41,015 nt of DNA from Chara braunii (taxonomy: Eukaryota > Streptophyta > Charophyceae > Charales > Characeae). The stretch spans positions 2,573,149 through 2,614,163 of the forward strand of contig BFEA01000185.1 in NCBI GenBank assembly GCA_003427395.1, given 5' to 3'. Of this stretch, positions 9,570-18,532 are shown in pieces (position 1 is the first letter of the stretch; each line of letters opens with the position of its first letter). The notes below the pieces were generated by a model that was not told the origin of the DNA, did no database searches, and saw nothing but the letters and a program-made list of their open reading frames with translations. The position numbers and the translations under genes are program-made.

Positions 9570-10523
9570 GGGCCTCACCACATCACGAAATTCGACATAT
9601 GTAAGGAAATTTTCGACATTCCCTCTTTCGACACTTCGCCAGGAGTCCGATGCGCAAAAGAGACAAAGAGGCTCGCCGCACAAGCTGTCCGAAAATTTTC
9701 GACATGTGTCAGTAGATTTTCGACAGTACGGCCGTCGACAATTTTCACCCCCTATAGCCACACAGCCTGTAGAGGGGGCGAGGTTGTCGAAAGTTGGCAA
9801 GTCGACGCCGCCCTTGGACAGGTGCTGTGTGGCGAAGGGGGAGTTGTTACATGGATGAATTTGTGTGTGCAAGCGGACCAGATGTCGACGCCCCTTTCTA
9901 CAGCAACTGTTGACTACATACGGACAAACAGGCCACGGCTTTCAGGGAGCAGTCTCTGACAACCCAAATTCGAACGCAATTTTGGAAAGCCCGGGGCACT
10001 GTCGAATTTCCGTCACCTGCAGAAGGGAGGAAACGAGTTTTAGACAGTGGCTGTAGAAAGCACACATCTGACACCTGTCGAAAAATTTCTGAACCGGAAT
10101 TCGTCGAAAGTATGTGTGGAGATGCAAAACTGTCCAAAACTCGGTCTCCGCACGGTACGCGAAACAAAAAAAAAAATTGACTTCATTTCGTGAGCATGTC
10201 GCCGCACAGCATCCACGCAACACCTGTCAGAAAAAATGCGCAAAATGTGTCAGTTTCACCGTTCGCGAGCGTGGGCACGTGCAACAGCTTTTTCTGCCTG
10301 CACCTCGCGCGAACTCGCAGGTCCTCCGGAGGTGTGGTGGTGGAGCTGCGAATTTGCACCAGTGTGGCACATCGCTCCAAAGAGCCTCGGTGCACTGTTT
10401 GGACACTTGCGTACGTCAGGCCTCGTGAGGCTTCATGGTAAGCACGTGAACCCAGGCAGACCCATTGCGACGATGGAAGGGGCGTCGCTGCGCTTCTCTC
10501 CGCATGCACGAAAGACAAAAAAG
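9570..10523. mobile_element. Decayed MITE cluster rich in GTCGAAA motifs
   Basis: A left end GGGCCTCACCACATCACGAA at 9570, preceded by TCA, matches the reverse complement of the right end of the element at 11,007-11,404 through CATTCCCTCTTTCGACA. Further right, ctgtgtggcgaagggg (about 9826) and repeated TCGACA/GTCGAAA motifs continue the similarity, but the right boundary could not be placed. No protein-coding potential was recognised. Confidence 0.5.
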
Positions 10524-10700
10524 ATGGCGATGTATCTTTCCATGTTCTAGCGGAGTATTCATTCTCCTTTTGCGCAGTCGGAGATGTATCTTTCCATGTC
10601 CTAGCGGAGTATTCACTCTCCTTTTGCGCAGTCGGAGACTCTCCGGCTGCGCAAAAGGAGAATGAATACTCCGCTAGAACATGGAAAGATACATCGCCAT
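10524..10700. mobile_element. Foldback element with 61-base arms, one arm duplicated
   Basis: The left arm 10,524-10,584 (atggcgatgtatctttccat onward to tcggaga) is repeated almost exactly at 10,582-10,638. It appears inverted at 10,640-10,700 with a single mismatch (GCAGT versus GCAGC). The transcript of either strand would fold into a long hairpin. The arms share sequence with family R at 4164 and 8668. Confidence 0.9.
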
Positions 10701-11006
10701 TCTTTCGCCCTCAAGCGGACGTGGGGAGTGTCGGGCCGTTCCTGGTACCCGAACCCTGCAAAACGTCGGTCCAATCGGGAAACCGCGAAAAATGCTGCCA
10801 CCGCCGCATAGCACACACGAACCCCGCACGAACTCGTGTGGTCGCTACCGCGAGAGAATTCGCCTTTGCTGTGTGGCGGTGGTCCAGTTAACGAAACGAA
10901 ACGCTTGAATTCAACATCGCGAGGCCTCACGAGTTCTCAGCTCGTTTCGTTTCATTTTTTCAACCGTGCGGCGAGGCCCTTGGTCCGTTCTCTTTTTCGA
11001 GATTCA
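10701..11006. other. Non-coding stretch between foldback and MITE
   Basis: Contains gcgaggcctcacgag (about 10,919) and gtgcggcgaggccc (about 10,968), both resembling MITE ends. The last roughly 20 bases (ttctctttttcga) belong to the host MITE copy interrupted at 11,007. No gene. Confidence 0.45.
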
Positions 11007-11404
11007 GGGCCTCGCCACACCAATTTCGAAAACTGAATTTTTGACATTTTCTCCTCGCCACACAGCATGTCGAAATCCGAGATGCAAAAAAAATTCAGGA
11101 GCTGTCAGGGAAAGGGTTTCGACACCTCCTCTCGAGACCGGCTCGTTTCCCAGCCTGCAACTTGCACATTTTCAACAGTCCTCGGATGGGATGTCGAATT
11201 CTTGCCCGAATGTCGAAAAAGAGAAGGCACCAACGCTTGTCCTATCTTCACCCCAGTTTGTCTCTTTTGTGTACAGGACTTGTGAGTTCTTCACTTCTAC
11301 ATGCTGTGTGGCGAAGAGGGGTTTTCTGTCGAAAGAGGGAATGTCGAAAATCTCCTGACATATGTCAAATTTCGTGATGTTTCTACATTGGTGTGGCGAG
11401 GCCC
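11007..11404. mobile_element. 398-base MITE with 18-base TIRs and TCA duplication
   Basis: The left end GGGCCTCGCCACACCAAT is mirrored perfectly by ATTGGTGTGGCGAGGCCC at the right end. The flanks are TCA (11,004-11,006) and TCA (11,405-11,407). Terminal GGG and a 3-base duplication are the pattern of PIF/Harbinger (Tourist-like) MITEs. There is no transposase. It sits inside another, inverted copy of the same family: removing it joins ttctctttttcgagattca to ggcaagaactctacatccca, which matches the reverse complement of this element's own interior. Confidence 0.85.
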
Positions 11405-11407
11405 TCA

Positions 11408-11691
11408 GGCAAGAACTCTACATCCCATCCGAGGACTGTTGAAAATGTCCAAGTTGCAGGCTGGGAAACGAGCCCTTCTCGAGAGGAGGTGTAGAAACAA
11501 CTCTTTTTTTTTTTTTTTTTTTTTTTTTTNTTTTTTTTTTTTTTTTTTTTTTTCCATATTCTTCTCTCAACTTCTGTTTTTTGCCTTTCACTACAGCTCC
11601 TGATTTTTTTTTGCATCTCGGATTTCGACATGCTGTGTGGCGAGGAGAAAATGTCGAAAATGCAGTTTTCTAGATTGGTATGGCGAGGCCC
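11408..11691. mobile_element. Inverted MITE copy, interrupted and expanded by poly-T
   Basis: This is the same family as the flanking MITEs in the opposite orientation. It ends in attggtatggcgaggccc at 11,691 and carries ttcgacatgctgtgtggcga internally. A poly-T run at 11,504-11,553 with one N (11,530) lies where the other copies have none, adjoining gtagaaacaactc. Its left part is displaced by the MITE at 11,007 and the extreme left terminus is missing. Confidence 0.75.
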
Positions 11692-11965
11692 ATAGAGAAT
11701 GCTCAGAATACTTGGGTAAGAGCTCCCAATCATACTAACGAGTTCTGGAGAGTAATGGGCCCTGTTTCGGACCAAGGCATTAAACCACAAGTACACAGCC
11801 CCAGCCTTGCAGTCCGAAACTTGTCGCCACAAGAAAACGAGACAGAAACATCAAAAGCTAGGCCGGCCGTTGATAAATTCTGTAGGCGGTCTCGTTTGCA
11901 TTTTGTGCCTCCAGAATTTGAGGTGTCAGACCCGCGGCCCAGGTGCCCATGTACTTGTACTTTAA
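11692..11965. other. Spacer between MITEs
   Basis: 274 bases with no recognisable gene; frames in both directions lack motifs. Confidence 0.4.
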
Positions 11966-12353
11966 GGGCCTCGCCACACCAATGTCGAAAACTGCATTTT
12001 CAACATTTTCTCCTCGCCACACAGCATGTCGAAATCCGAGATGCAAAAAAAAATCAGGAGCTGTCAGGGAAAGGGTTTGAACACCTCCTGTCGAGAAGGG
12101 CTCGTTTCCCAGCCTGCAACTTGCACATTTTCAAAAGTCGTCCGATGGGATGTCGAATTCTTGCCCGAATGTCGAACAAGAGAACGCTTGTCCTATCTTC
12201 ACCCCAGTTTCTCTTTTGTGCACAGGACTTGTGAGTTCTTCACTTCGGCATGCTGTGTGCCCAAGAGGGGTTTTCTGTCGAAAGAGGGAATGTCGAGAAT
12301 TTCCTGACATATGTCGAATTTCGTGATGTTTCTACATTGGTGTGGCGAGGCCC
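11966..12353. mobile_element. 388-base MITE with TAA target duplication
   Basis: It has the same TIR as the 11,007 element (GGGCCTCGCCACACCAAT and its complement at 12,336-12,353). It is flanked by TAA at 11,963-11,965 and 12,354-12,356, the preferred Harbinger/Tourist target. Internal sequence is over 85% alike by eye to the 11,007 copy and in the same orientation. Confidence 0.9.
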
Positions 12354-12356
12354 TAA

Positions 12357-12695
12357 GGTTCAGACGTGGCTCCTCCCTCAATATTACAGACAACGGGTTC
12401 ACTACGTGAGGCAGGAGAACAAGTCGTCCCTTATACCTCCGATCTCCAGGAATTCCGCGTACACTACCAGGAGGATGGGAAGGGGAAAGCTACAGCCCAT
12501 TTGGGAAGAGACACAGACACATACGGAGTGGAACATCTATTGTTCGGATGGAAGGGGCTCAAGTCCAACAACTCTTTCTTTTTTTCTTTTTTCTTTTTTT
12601 CTTTCTTTTTTCTTTTTTTTTTCCGTTGGTTTAAATTGCAGAATCATGATACCGAGGCCGGGGTCCTCAGTCCTCACAATTCAACCCGGTACCGT
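12357..12695. other. Left flank of the LTR retrotransposon
   Basis: No recognised gene, although the frame about 12,400-12,570 (EFRVHYQEDGKGKATAHLG) has protein-like composition. A CT-rich/poly-T tract lies at 12,572-12,622. The stretch gaggccggggtcctca with acccgg (12,656-12,690) recurs at about 35,106-35,136, also downstream of poly-T. The big element therefore landed in a copy of a dispersed repeat. Confidence 0.5.
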
Positions 12696-12716
12696 TGTCG
12701 GACGGCTCCAACCCAA

Positions 12717-12905
12717 CGCCGCCCTTTACTTCTCTTACAAGGGCGCGCTACAAGGTTTCTATTTGTTGGTTTCTGCCTGACAGGGGCTCACCGACCACGG
12801 GTAAAATGCCNCGCCGCCCTTTACTTCTCTTACAAGGGCGCGCTACAAGGTTTCTATTTGTTGGTTTCTGCCTGACAGGGGCTCACCGACCACGGGTAAA
12901 ATGCC
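12717..12905. repeat. 94-base direct duplication joined by one N
   Basis: Bases 12,717-12,810 and 12,812-12,905 are the same sequence (cgccgccctttacttctctt to gggtaaaatgcc) with a single N between them. The 3' LTR shows the same arrangement at 28,968-29,156. Confidence 0.95.
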
Positions 12906-15800
12906 ACGACAGGTTGACGGAACGAGTGGCCGGGCTACGACATTCAGCTCAAACGGGCTCGAGCGTTGAACAGCGGTATTTTTGCGAAGAGGACCTAAGA
13001 CGTAAGCTACCGACGAACACAAAGAGGCTACCACAGCGGACAACTACCGAAGGGTTGGACGAGAGGGTACGGCCGTGAAAGGTCGAGATGATACTAGAGG
13101 CCAGCGCGATGGTTGAGGGAACGGAGGCACCGGGCGTTTATCGTGAGGCTACGAGCGTTTTGAGCGGTGATAGTGTCCGAAGTTGCCTCGAGTAACCAGA
13201 TTCTCGAGGACACCCTGCGTGAATAAGCGGTGGGATCGGGCATACGCGGGGGCCTTGACACTAAGAGGAGAACGGTGCGGGCCTAGGGCTCGGAGATGAG
13301 CCTCCCGGCCTAGAGTTTTGGAAGGGCCCGCGCGACTTTTACAAGGGAGGCTGGTACCACTTATGAGTGGGGACCACCAAGGCCAAGATAGGCCTGGGGC
13401 AGGTTCGAAAGTAGGTCCGGCAACGGGGCACTGCAAAAGGCCCAGTTCCCGACAAAAAGGCCCCCCTCGACAAAACTTTTCGGGGGCCCAAAAAGGTTGA
13501 GTACCGGAGGCGTTGCAGCTTGTGACGGCCTCCGGAGGGAGAGGCTTGGGCCCTGCAAAGCTTAAAAGCCGAACAGGGCCTTGAGTCGGGACGCTTTCCG
13601 CCTGCGCGAACTGGAGACACGCACGGAGCGCCCGCACGTGTGGGACACGCTCAGGCACTTCTCAGACGGGGGAGAGGAGTGCACGGGACACGCGCAAGGG
13701 GGACTGGCGCACTAGGGGACGGCGCGCACGAGCTACCAGGCGCGCAACGGAGCAAGCATGGACAGGCACACGGAGAGACAGGCGCACGGGGAGACGCACA
13801 AAAGGTGGACTAGAAGCACGCACTTCGAGAACACCCGAGCGGAGGGGCTCTCGACATGCAAGGACGGAGGGACGGACTTCTGTCTCACGCCAGTGAATAC
13901 GAGCGAGGGGAGAGCAGTTGACTGCAACGCGCACTGAAGGTAAGTGGGACGTGGGAAGTACTGGGGGGCTCTCACAGTCGAACCTAAGCTCTCACAACTG
14001 CGCACATGACCCACCCACTCGTTTGAGGGAACGGGTGCACTGCGACGCACACTCGTAAGCACGTCTGCGCGCAGTGGGACCAGGGCATAACCCCGTGCAA
14101 ACTCTAGAGCACGGGCGCGTAGGCGCGCACCGACTTACAGCTAGGCGTGAGCTTTCGCGTGCATAGACACGGATGCGCATCTGCACACGGGGGGATAGAC
14201 ACGCACGGATCCGCGGGTCGTCGGGATAGGTGGCACGTCGATACGCACACATGCGTGCAGGGGTTGCACAACCGTTGGGAAAGGTAACACTCTATCGCTC
14301 GCGCGCGCATCCGCGTGGGCCGCGCGTCACCGCGATCGGGGGCGCGCTATCGCTCACACACACATACTTACGAGCGCGCACACTGCCGGGGTTCGAGCGC
14401 AGTCAGGATAGGGGTCACTCTATCGTGACCGCACGTTCACACGCGCTTGCGCATAGCTGTTCGGTACAGCGGGAAGCCGCGCGAGCATGTGCTCACCCGC
14501 GCGCCGTAGGTGGGGCTCTGGGCGAGGGCGCACAAACTTGCGTAGTGTTTGCGCATACAACTCGGGATTTCCGCACACGCCAGCAAACACCCGCGCGCGA
14601 GGGATGAGGGAGCACCGAGCCAACCGCGCGCTCGCGCAGAGGCAGAGATAGGCGAGGAGGGGCCGCGCTCAGGAGAGCGCACACCTACGCAGCACGCGCA
14701 AGGAGGGGCATGGAAGGCAGAACCTCGCACGGGGGTGTATCTGCGCGCACTTACGCACAGGCAGAATTAGGCTGAGGGAGGCACGCGCCAGCGCGTAGTG
14801 AAGCGCGAGATGTGGGAAGTAGTGCGCACGAACGCGTACCTGCGCACTGAGAATCGGGATAACGGGAGCGGGTTGCGAATCCACGAAGCGAGCCCGCGGT
14901 TGTACGACATAGCTGGAGAACAACGAGCACCCGAGCACAATCAGCGTACGCTGAGAACCGACGGGGACATGTAGGCGGGAAACGAGAGGCAAGTGTCGGA
15001 GACAACTTCAAGGTAGCTCCTTTGGGGCGCGCAGGGAGGGACAATTGAACGGGTCCTTACTGGGCGCAACCTCGATGCTGGCATACCCGAACGTCGAGCA
15101 CGGCCCGGCCATTGAAGAAGCGAGTGGATTCGGGTGCAGCGAGTTTCTTATGCAAGCCACCTCCTTGGGACGGTGAGCCGAACAGGGCCTCTGAGCGTAG
15201 TTGACATGTTGAACTAGATGGGTGAAGGACACAGTTGGGACACTGAGGGGGACAACTCCTTTGCCTGTGGACGGACCGTCGAGTGGGGTCTTTTGATTAC
15301 AGTAGAGACGTCAGACTGGACACGGGTGACGGGCCCAGTGAGGACATCGGTCAAATCGGCGCCCTGGTAGTGGTCAGACCATCGAGTGGATCGAACCGAA
15401 CTTTTGGAAGGGTGCGGTTGAGGCATCGTTCGGAATAAGGCTCTACGAAGGGGCGCACTCCCAATTGGGCGCTACGGAGGGGCACTTTCCGAACAAGGTT
15501 CACGAAGAGCCACATTCGAACCGAGCACCGCGAAGGAGGCTCTCCACGAGAGGGCACATTCTGAATTGACCTCTACGAAAGGGCGCGCTCTGAACCTTGG
15601 TCTGCAAAAGGGCACTTCCTGAACCGGGTACTCCAAGTGGGCACTTTGCCGAAAGGTACTTTGAAAGGACACTTTACCGGTTCCAGCTTTCCGAAGGGGT
15701 GCATGGCGGAAAGGCACATCAACGAGGGACTTCACGGATCTGGGCACTTCGAGGGAGCGCACCGCCAAGGGGCACCACAAAAGGTACGAGTCCGAACCAG

Positions 15801-16497
15801 GCTTTCGAAGGGGTACTTTGACTTTTGAGCCCTTTGACATTCCTACGACAGTCTAGTGACTCAAGCGGGCCTATCCGAGCTTTGTTGGCATCGAAGAGGC
15901 ACGCGTCCGAACCGGGCTTTCGAAGGGGTACTTTGACTTTTGAGCCCCTTGATATTCCTNNNNNNNNNNNNNNNNNNNNNNNNNNNNNNNNNNNNNNNNN
16001 NNNNNNNNNNNNNNNNNNNNNNNNNNNNNNNNNNNNNNNNNNNNNNNNNNNNNNNNNNNNNNNNNNNNNNNNNNNNNNNNNNNNNNNNNNNNNNNNNNNN
16101 NNNNNNNNNNNNNNNNNNNNNNNNNNNNNNNNNNNNNNNAGGGGTACTTTGACTTTTGAGCCCCTTGATATTCCTACGACAGTCTAGTGACTCAGGCGGG
16201 CCTATCCGAGCTTTGTTGGCATCGAAGAGGCACGAGTCCGAACCAGGCTTTCGAAAGGGGTACTTTAACTCTTGAGCCCTTTGACATTCCTACGGCAATC
16301 TAGTGACTAAGGCGGGTCTATCCGAGCTTTGTTGGCACCGAAGAGGTACGAGTCCGAACCAGGCTTTCGAAGGGGTACTTTGACTTTTGAGCTCTTTGAC
16401 TTTCCTATGGCAGCCTAGTGACTCATGCGGGCTTATCCGAGCTTTGTTGGGACCGAAGAGGCACGAGTCCGAACCGGGCCTTTGAAGGGGTACTTTC
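15801..16497. repeat. 115-base tandem array in 5' LTR
   Basis: Units contain ggctttcgaaggggtacttt, a TTTTGAGCC core, cagtctagtgactca and tccgagctttgttgg. The period is 115-116 bases, and units resemble each other at roughly 90%. The 180-N gap lies inside, and the same 36 bases flank it on both sides. Confidence 0.9.
15960..16139. other. Assembly gap of 180 Ns
   Basis: An unresolved stretch inside the 115-base array. The 36 bases before it (15,924-15,959) are identical to the 36 bases after it (16,140-16,175). In the 3' LTR this stretch occurs once, with no intervening sequence. Confidence 0.98.
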
Positions 16498-17006
16498 ACA
16501 AACGGGCCTTTGGAGCGTTGTCTTAATAGATTGAGTTCCTAGTAAGGCATGGTCTCGACCGACCTTGAGTTATGGCCTCGATGGACGCGGGAGGAGACAT
16601 CAGACACAGAGAGTTCAAGCACCGTTCCGTGGGACAGGCGTGCGAGGTATCGGCGAACCCTCGTGAGGGCGAGAGTTAGGCGGAGGTTATCCACGCGTTC
16701 CGTAGGCACTCAAACAGACTCCACGCACGTAGACAGGGGGACTTCACCTGAGATCGGGAACTGTGCAGAGCACCCCATTGTACTTGACTGAATGGAGACT
16801 GTGATATTGTCATTTTTCTTGCCTACTCTTTGAGACTTGTATCGCGTGGCCTCGAGTCAGTCTGAGTAACACTTTGTCTTGGATGTGTACTAACGTGACT
16901 TGTGCAGGTTACAGGAGCCCCGACCAACCCTCCCGTGGGTGACAGACGCGGCGCGAGACATAGGGTTTGTGTTGGAGGCCGCCGGAACCCTTCAACCGGT
17001 CGACAA

Positions 17007-17024
17007 TGGCGCCGTTGCCGGGGA
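17007..17024 (+). promoter_or_regulatory. Primer-binding site, tRNA-Asp type
   Basis: TGGCGCCGTTGCCGGGGA lies one base after the 5' LTR. From memory it is the exact complement of the last 18 bases (including CCA) of plant tRNA-Asp(GUC). Minus-strand DNA synthesis would start here. Confidence 0.9.
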
Positions 17025-17824
17025 AGGCTGCCTCTCGGGACTTCAGTCCGTCTGTAACCATGGGTACGTGAGAGGACGAGACTGCGACGGAGACCAGTAC
17101 ACGCTACAAGCGATCAACCTACCGGTGGTCAGCAGACGATGAGATACCGGGCGATGCGACACTTTGTCAGTTTGCGATCGATCCGGTGAGATTGTGGTTT
17201 TCGCATTTCGTGATTTCGTCTTACATTTCCTTTCTGCTATTTCCTTGTAATTGAGAGGGGTCTTTCTGATTTTCCCACCCATTTGTCAGTCCTCCCTGAT
17301 ATCAATTCCTAGAGAGAAAATTGCAAGCAGGGGAAGAATTTGAAGGGTCTGAAGGGGAGGGGAGAAGCGCCCCGGATTGCAAGGAGTGGGAACGAGATTA
17401 GACAGGCTAGTGGATTATGATGGATAGCTGGGGGGATTGATACACTGCACGTGTCGGAGAGAGACCATGCCTGAGGTGGGAACGAGTAGAGGCATGGATA
17501 GGAGTGAGGATGCACGAGTGAGACACTGCCTTCTTATCCGCGTGTGACTTCGGTCCACCCTCGAGCACATGAGTTGGCCGGCTCGTGCTCAGGTCACGGT
17601 AAGAGAGGTAGGACAGCGATGATGGTACACTGATCCGACCTCTTCCTTGACACGAGGGTAGGGGGAGATACGCCAGAGGGCGGTTCTCTCCTAGGCCTGT
17701 TGACGTCTTGGGGGGTTACAGTTAGGATCAGAGGGGGCCTGTCGTGGGGGTCAGTGAGCTCAACAGTCCGAGAGTCACACAGGGAGAGATTTATTAAGGG
17801 TTCCCCTTGGTTTCTTGATTAGGA
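17025..17824. other. Leader between PBS and first ORF
   Basis: 800 bases without a credible reading frame, presumably the untranslated and packaging leader. No repeat or hairpin stood out. Confidence 0.6.
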
Positions 17825-18502
17825 ATGGTACATATCCAGTCGGCTTTTCAAATATCCTTGGTCGGGGAGAGGGGCTCTTGTGACGTGATCAGTTTGCCAC
17901 TAGAAGGGAAGAGCAAATACAGACCTACCAGAGAGGAGGTATTAATAGTCCGAGACGGTGTTTTCCTGTGGGTGAGAATAAAAGCTGAAACCAAGGCCTG
18001 TGTCAGGAGAGACAGGGAGGCGGCGCCTTGACGAGCAGATGTGAGCGTGAGGCTGTACTTGTCGTGGAGAGAGTGGGAGTGTCTCGTGATAGATACTGCC
18101 AGGCGTTATCCAACCCTCCTCTGTTTGGCAGCGTTAGGTCAGAGGTTTGGTGCCCGGATCTTTAGAGAGTTCGCTCAGGGGAGTGGAGTAGATATCGTTG
18201 CAGTCTACACTGTGAGGTTTGCATATGATTGGGAGCTTCCTAGAGCGACCTCTGTGAGGTCAGAGACGGTCCCTAGGTTTTTGACGGGGCTGATTTTCGG
18301 TACCAGAGTGGTGCACCAGAGACTTTTAACGGTAGTACAGAGAGCCGTCCGACTGGGGATGTCGACTGTCAAGCTTGCGTGGCTCCTTACTTATTGCTTG
18401 GACAGGCCAGTTCCCACTCGTAGAGAGCTACACCGTATTGTGTTCCGCATCCGAGAGGAGCTACGAGAGACCGAGATAAGTGGAGAGGCAGATAGAGCCT
18501 GA
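17825..18502 (+). pseudogene. Extra ORF-a of the retrotransposon, unrecognised
   Basis: I do not recognise this product. The frame starts at an ATG (17,825) and reads to 18,502 with one internal TGA at 18,029-18,031 (EAAP*RADVSVRLYLSW); CGA to TGA would explain it. The C-terminal two thirds is rich in Arg, Leu and Val with amphipathic character (LAALGQRFGARIFREF, LTVVQRAVRLGMSTVKLAWL) and no transmembrane or zinc motif. It is in the same frame as the next ORF, separated by TGA 18,500-18,502 and TAG 18,530-18,532. The two may once have been one reading frame. Confidence 0.5.
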
Positions 18503-18532
18503 ATACTTAACAGAAGGGCAGACGACTCCTAG

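Larger units (their letters stand above)
12696..17005 (+). repeat. 5' LTR (with a 180-N gap)
   Basis: It begins TGTCGG and ends GTCGACA. It is colinear with 28,947-33,046. Components in order: a 94-base duplication split by an N, a GC-rich CA/CG-alternating region (about 13,640-14,930), degenerate GAAGGGGCAC repeats (about 15,437-15,800), a 115-base tandem array interrupted by Ns at 15,960-16,139, and an end segment holding a TACTAAC/CAG motif. Divergence from the 3' copy is about 5% where I compared 12,900-13,125. It is zero from 14,984 to 16,517. Confidence 0.93.

Noticed and set aside
10413-10930. Possible element bounded by AGGCCTCGTGAGGC and GAGGCCTCACGAG
   Set aside because: The two ends are themselves palindromic and align out of register; no target duplication found.
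12400-12570. Protein-like frame (EFRVHYQEDGKGK)
   Set aside because: Short, runs into a CT/poly-T tract, no family recognised; kept only as a note in the flank.
13149-13658. 169-codon minus-strand frame in the 5' LTR
   Set aside because: The corresponding 3' LTR sequence is broken; no recognisable domain.
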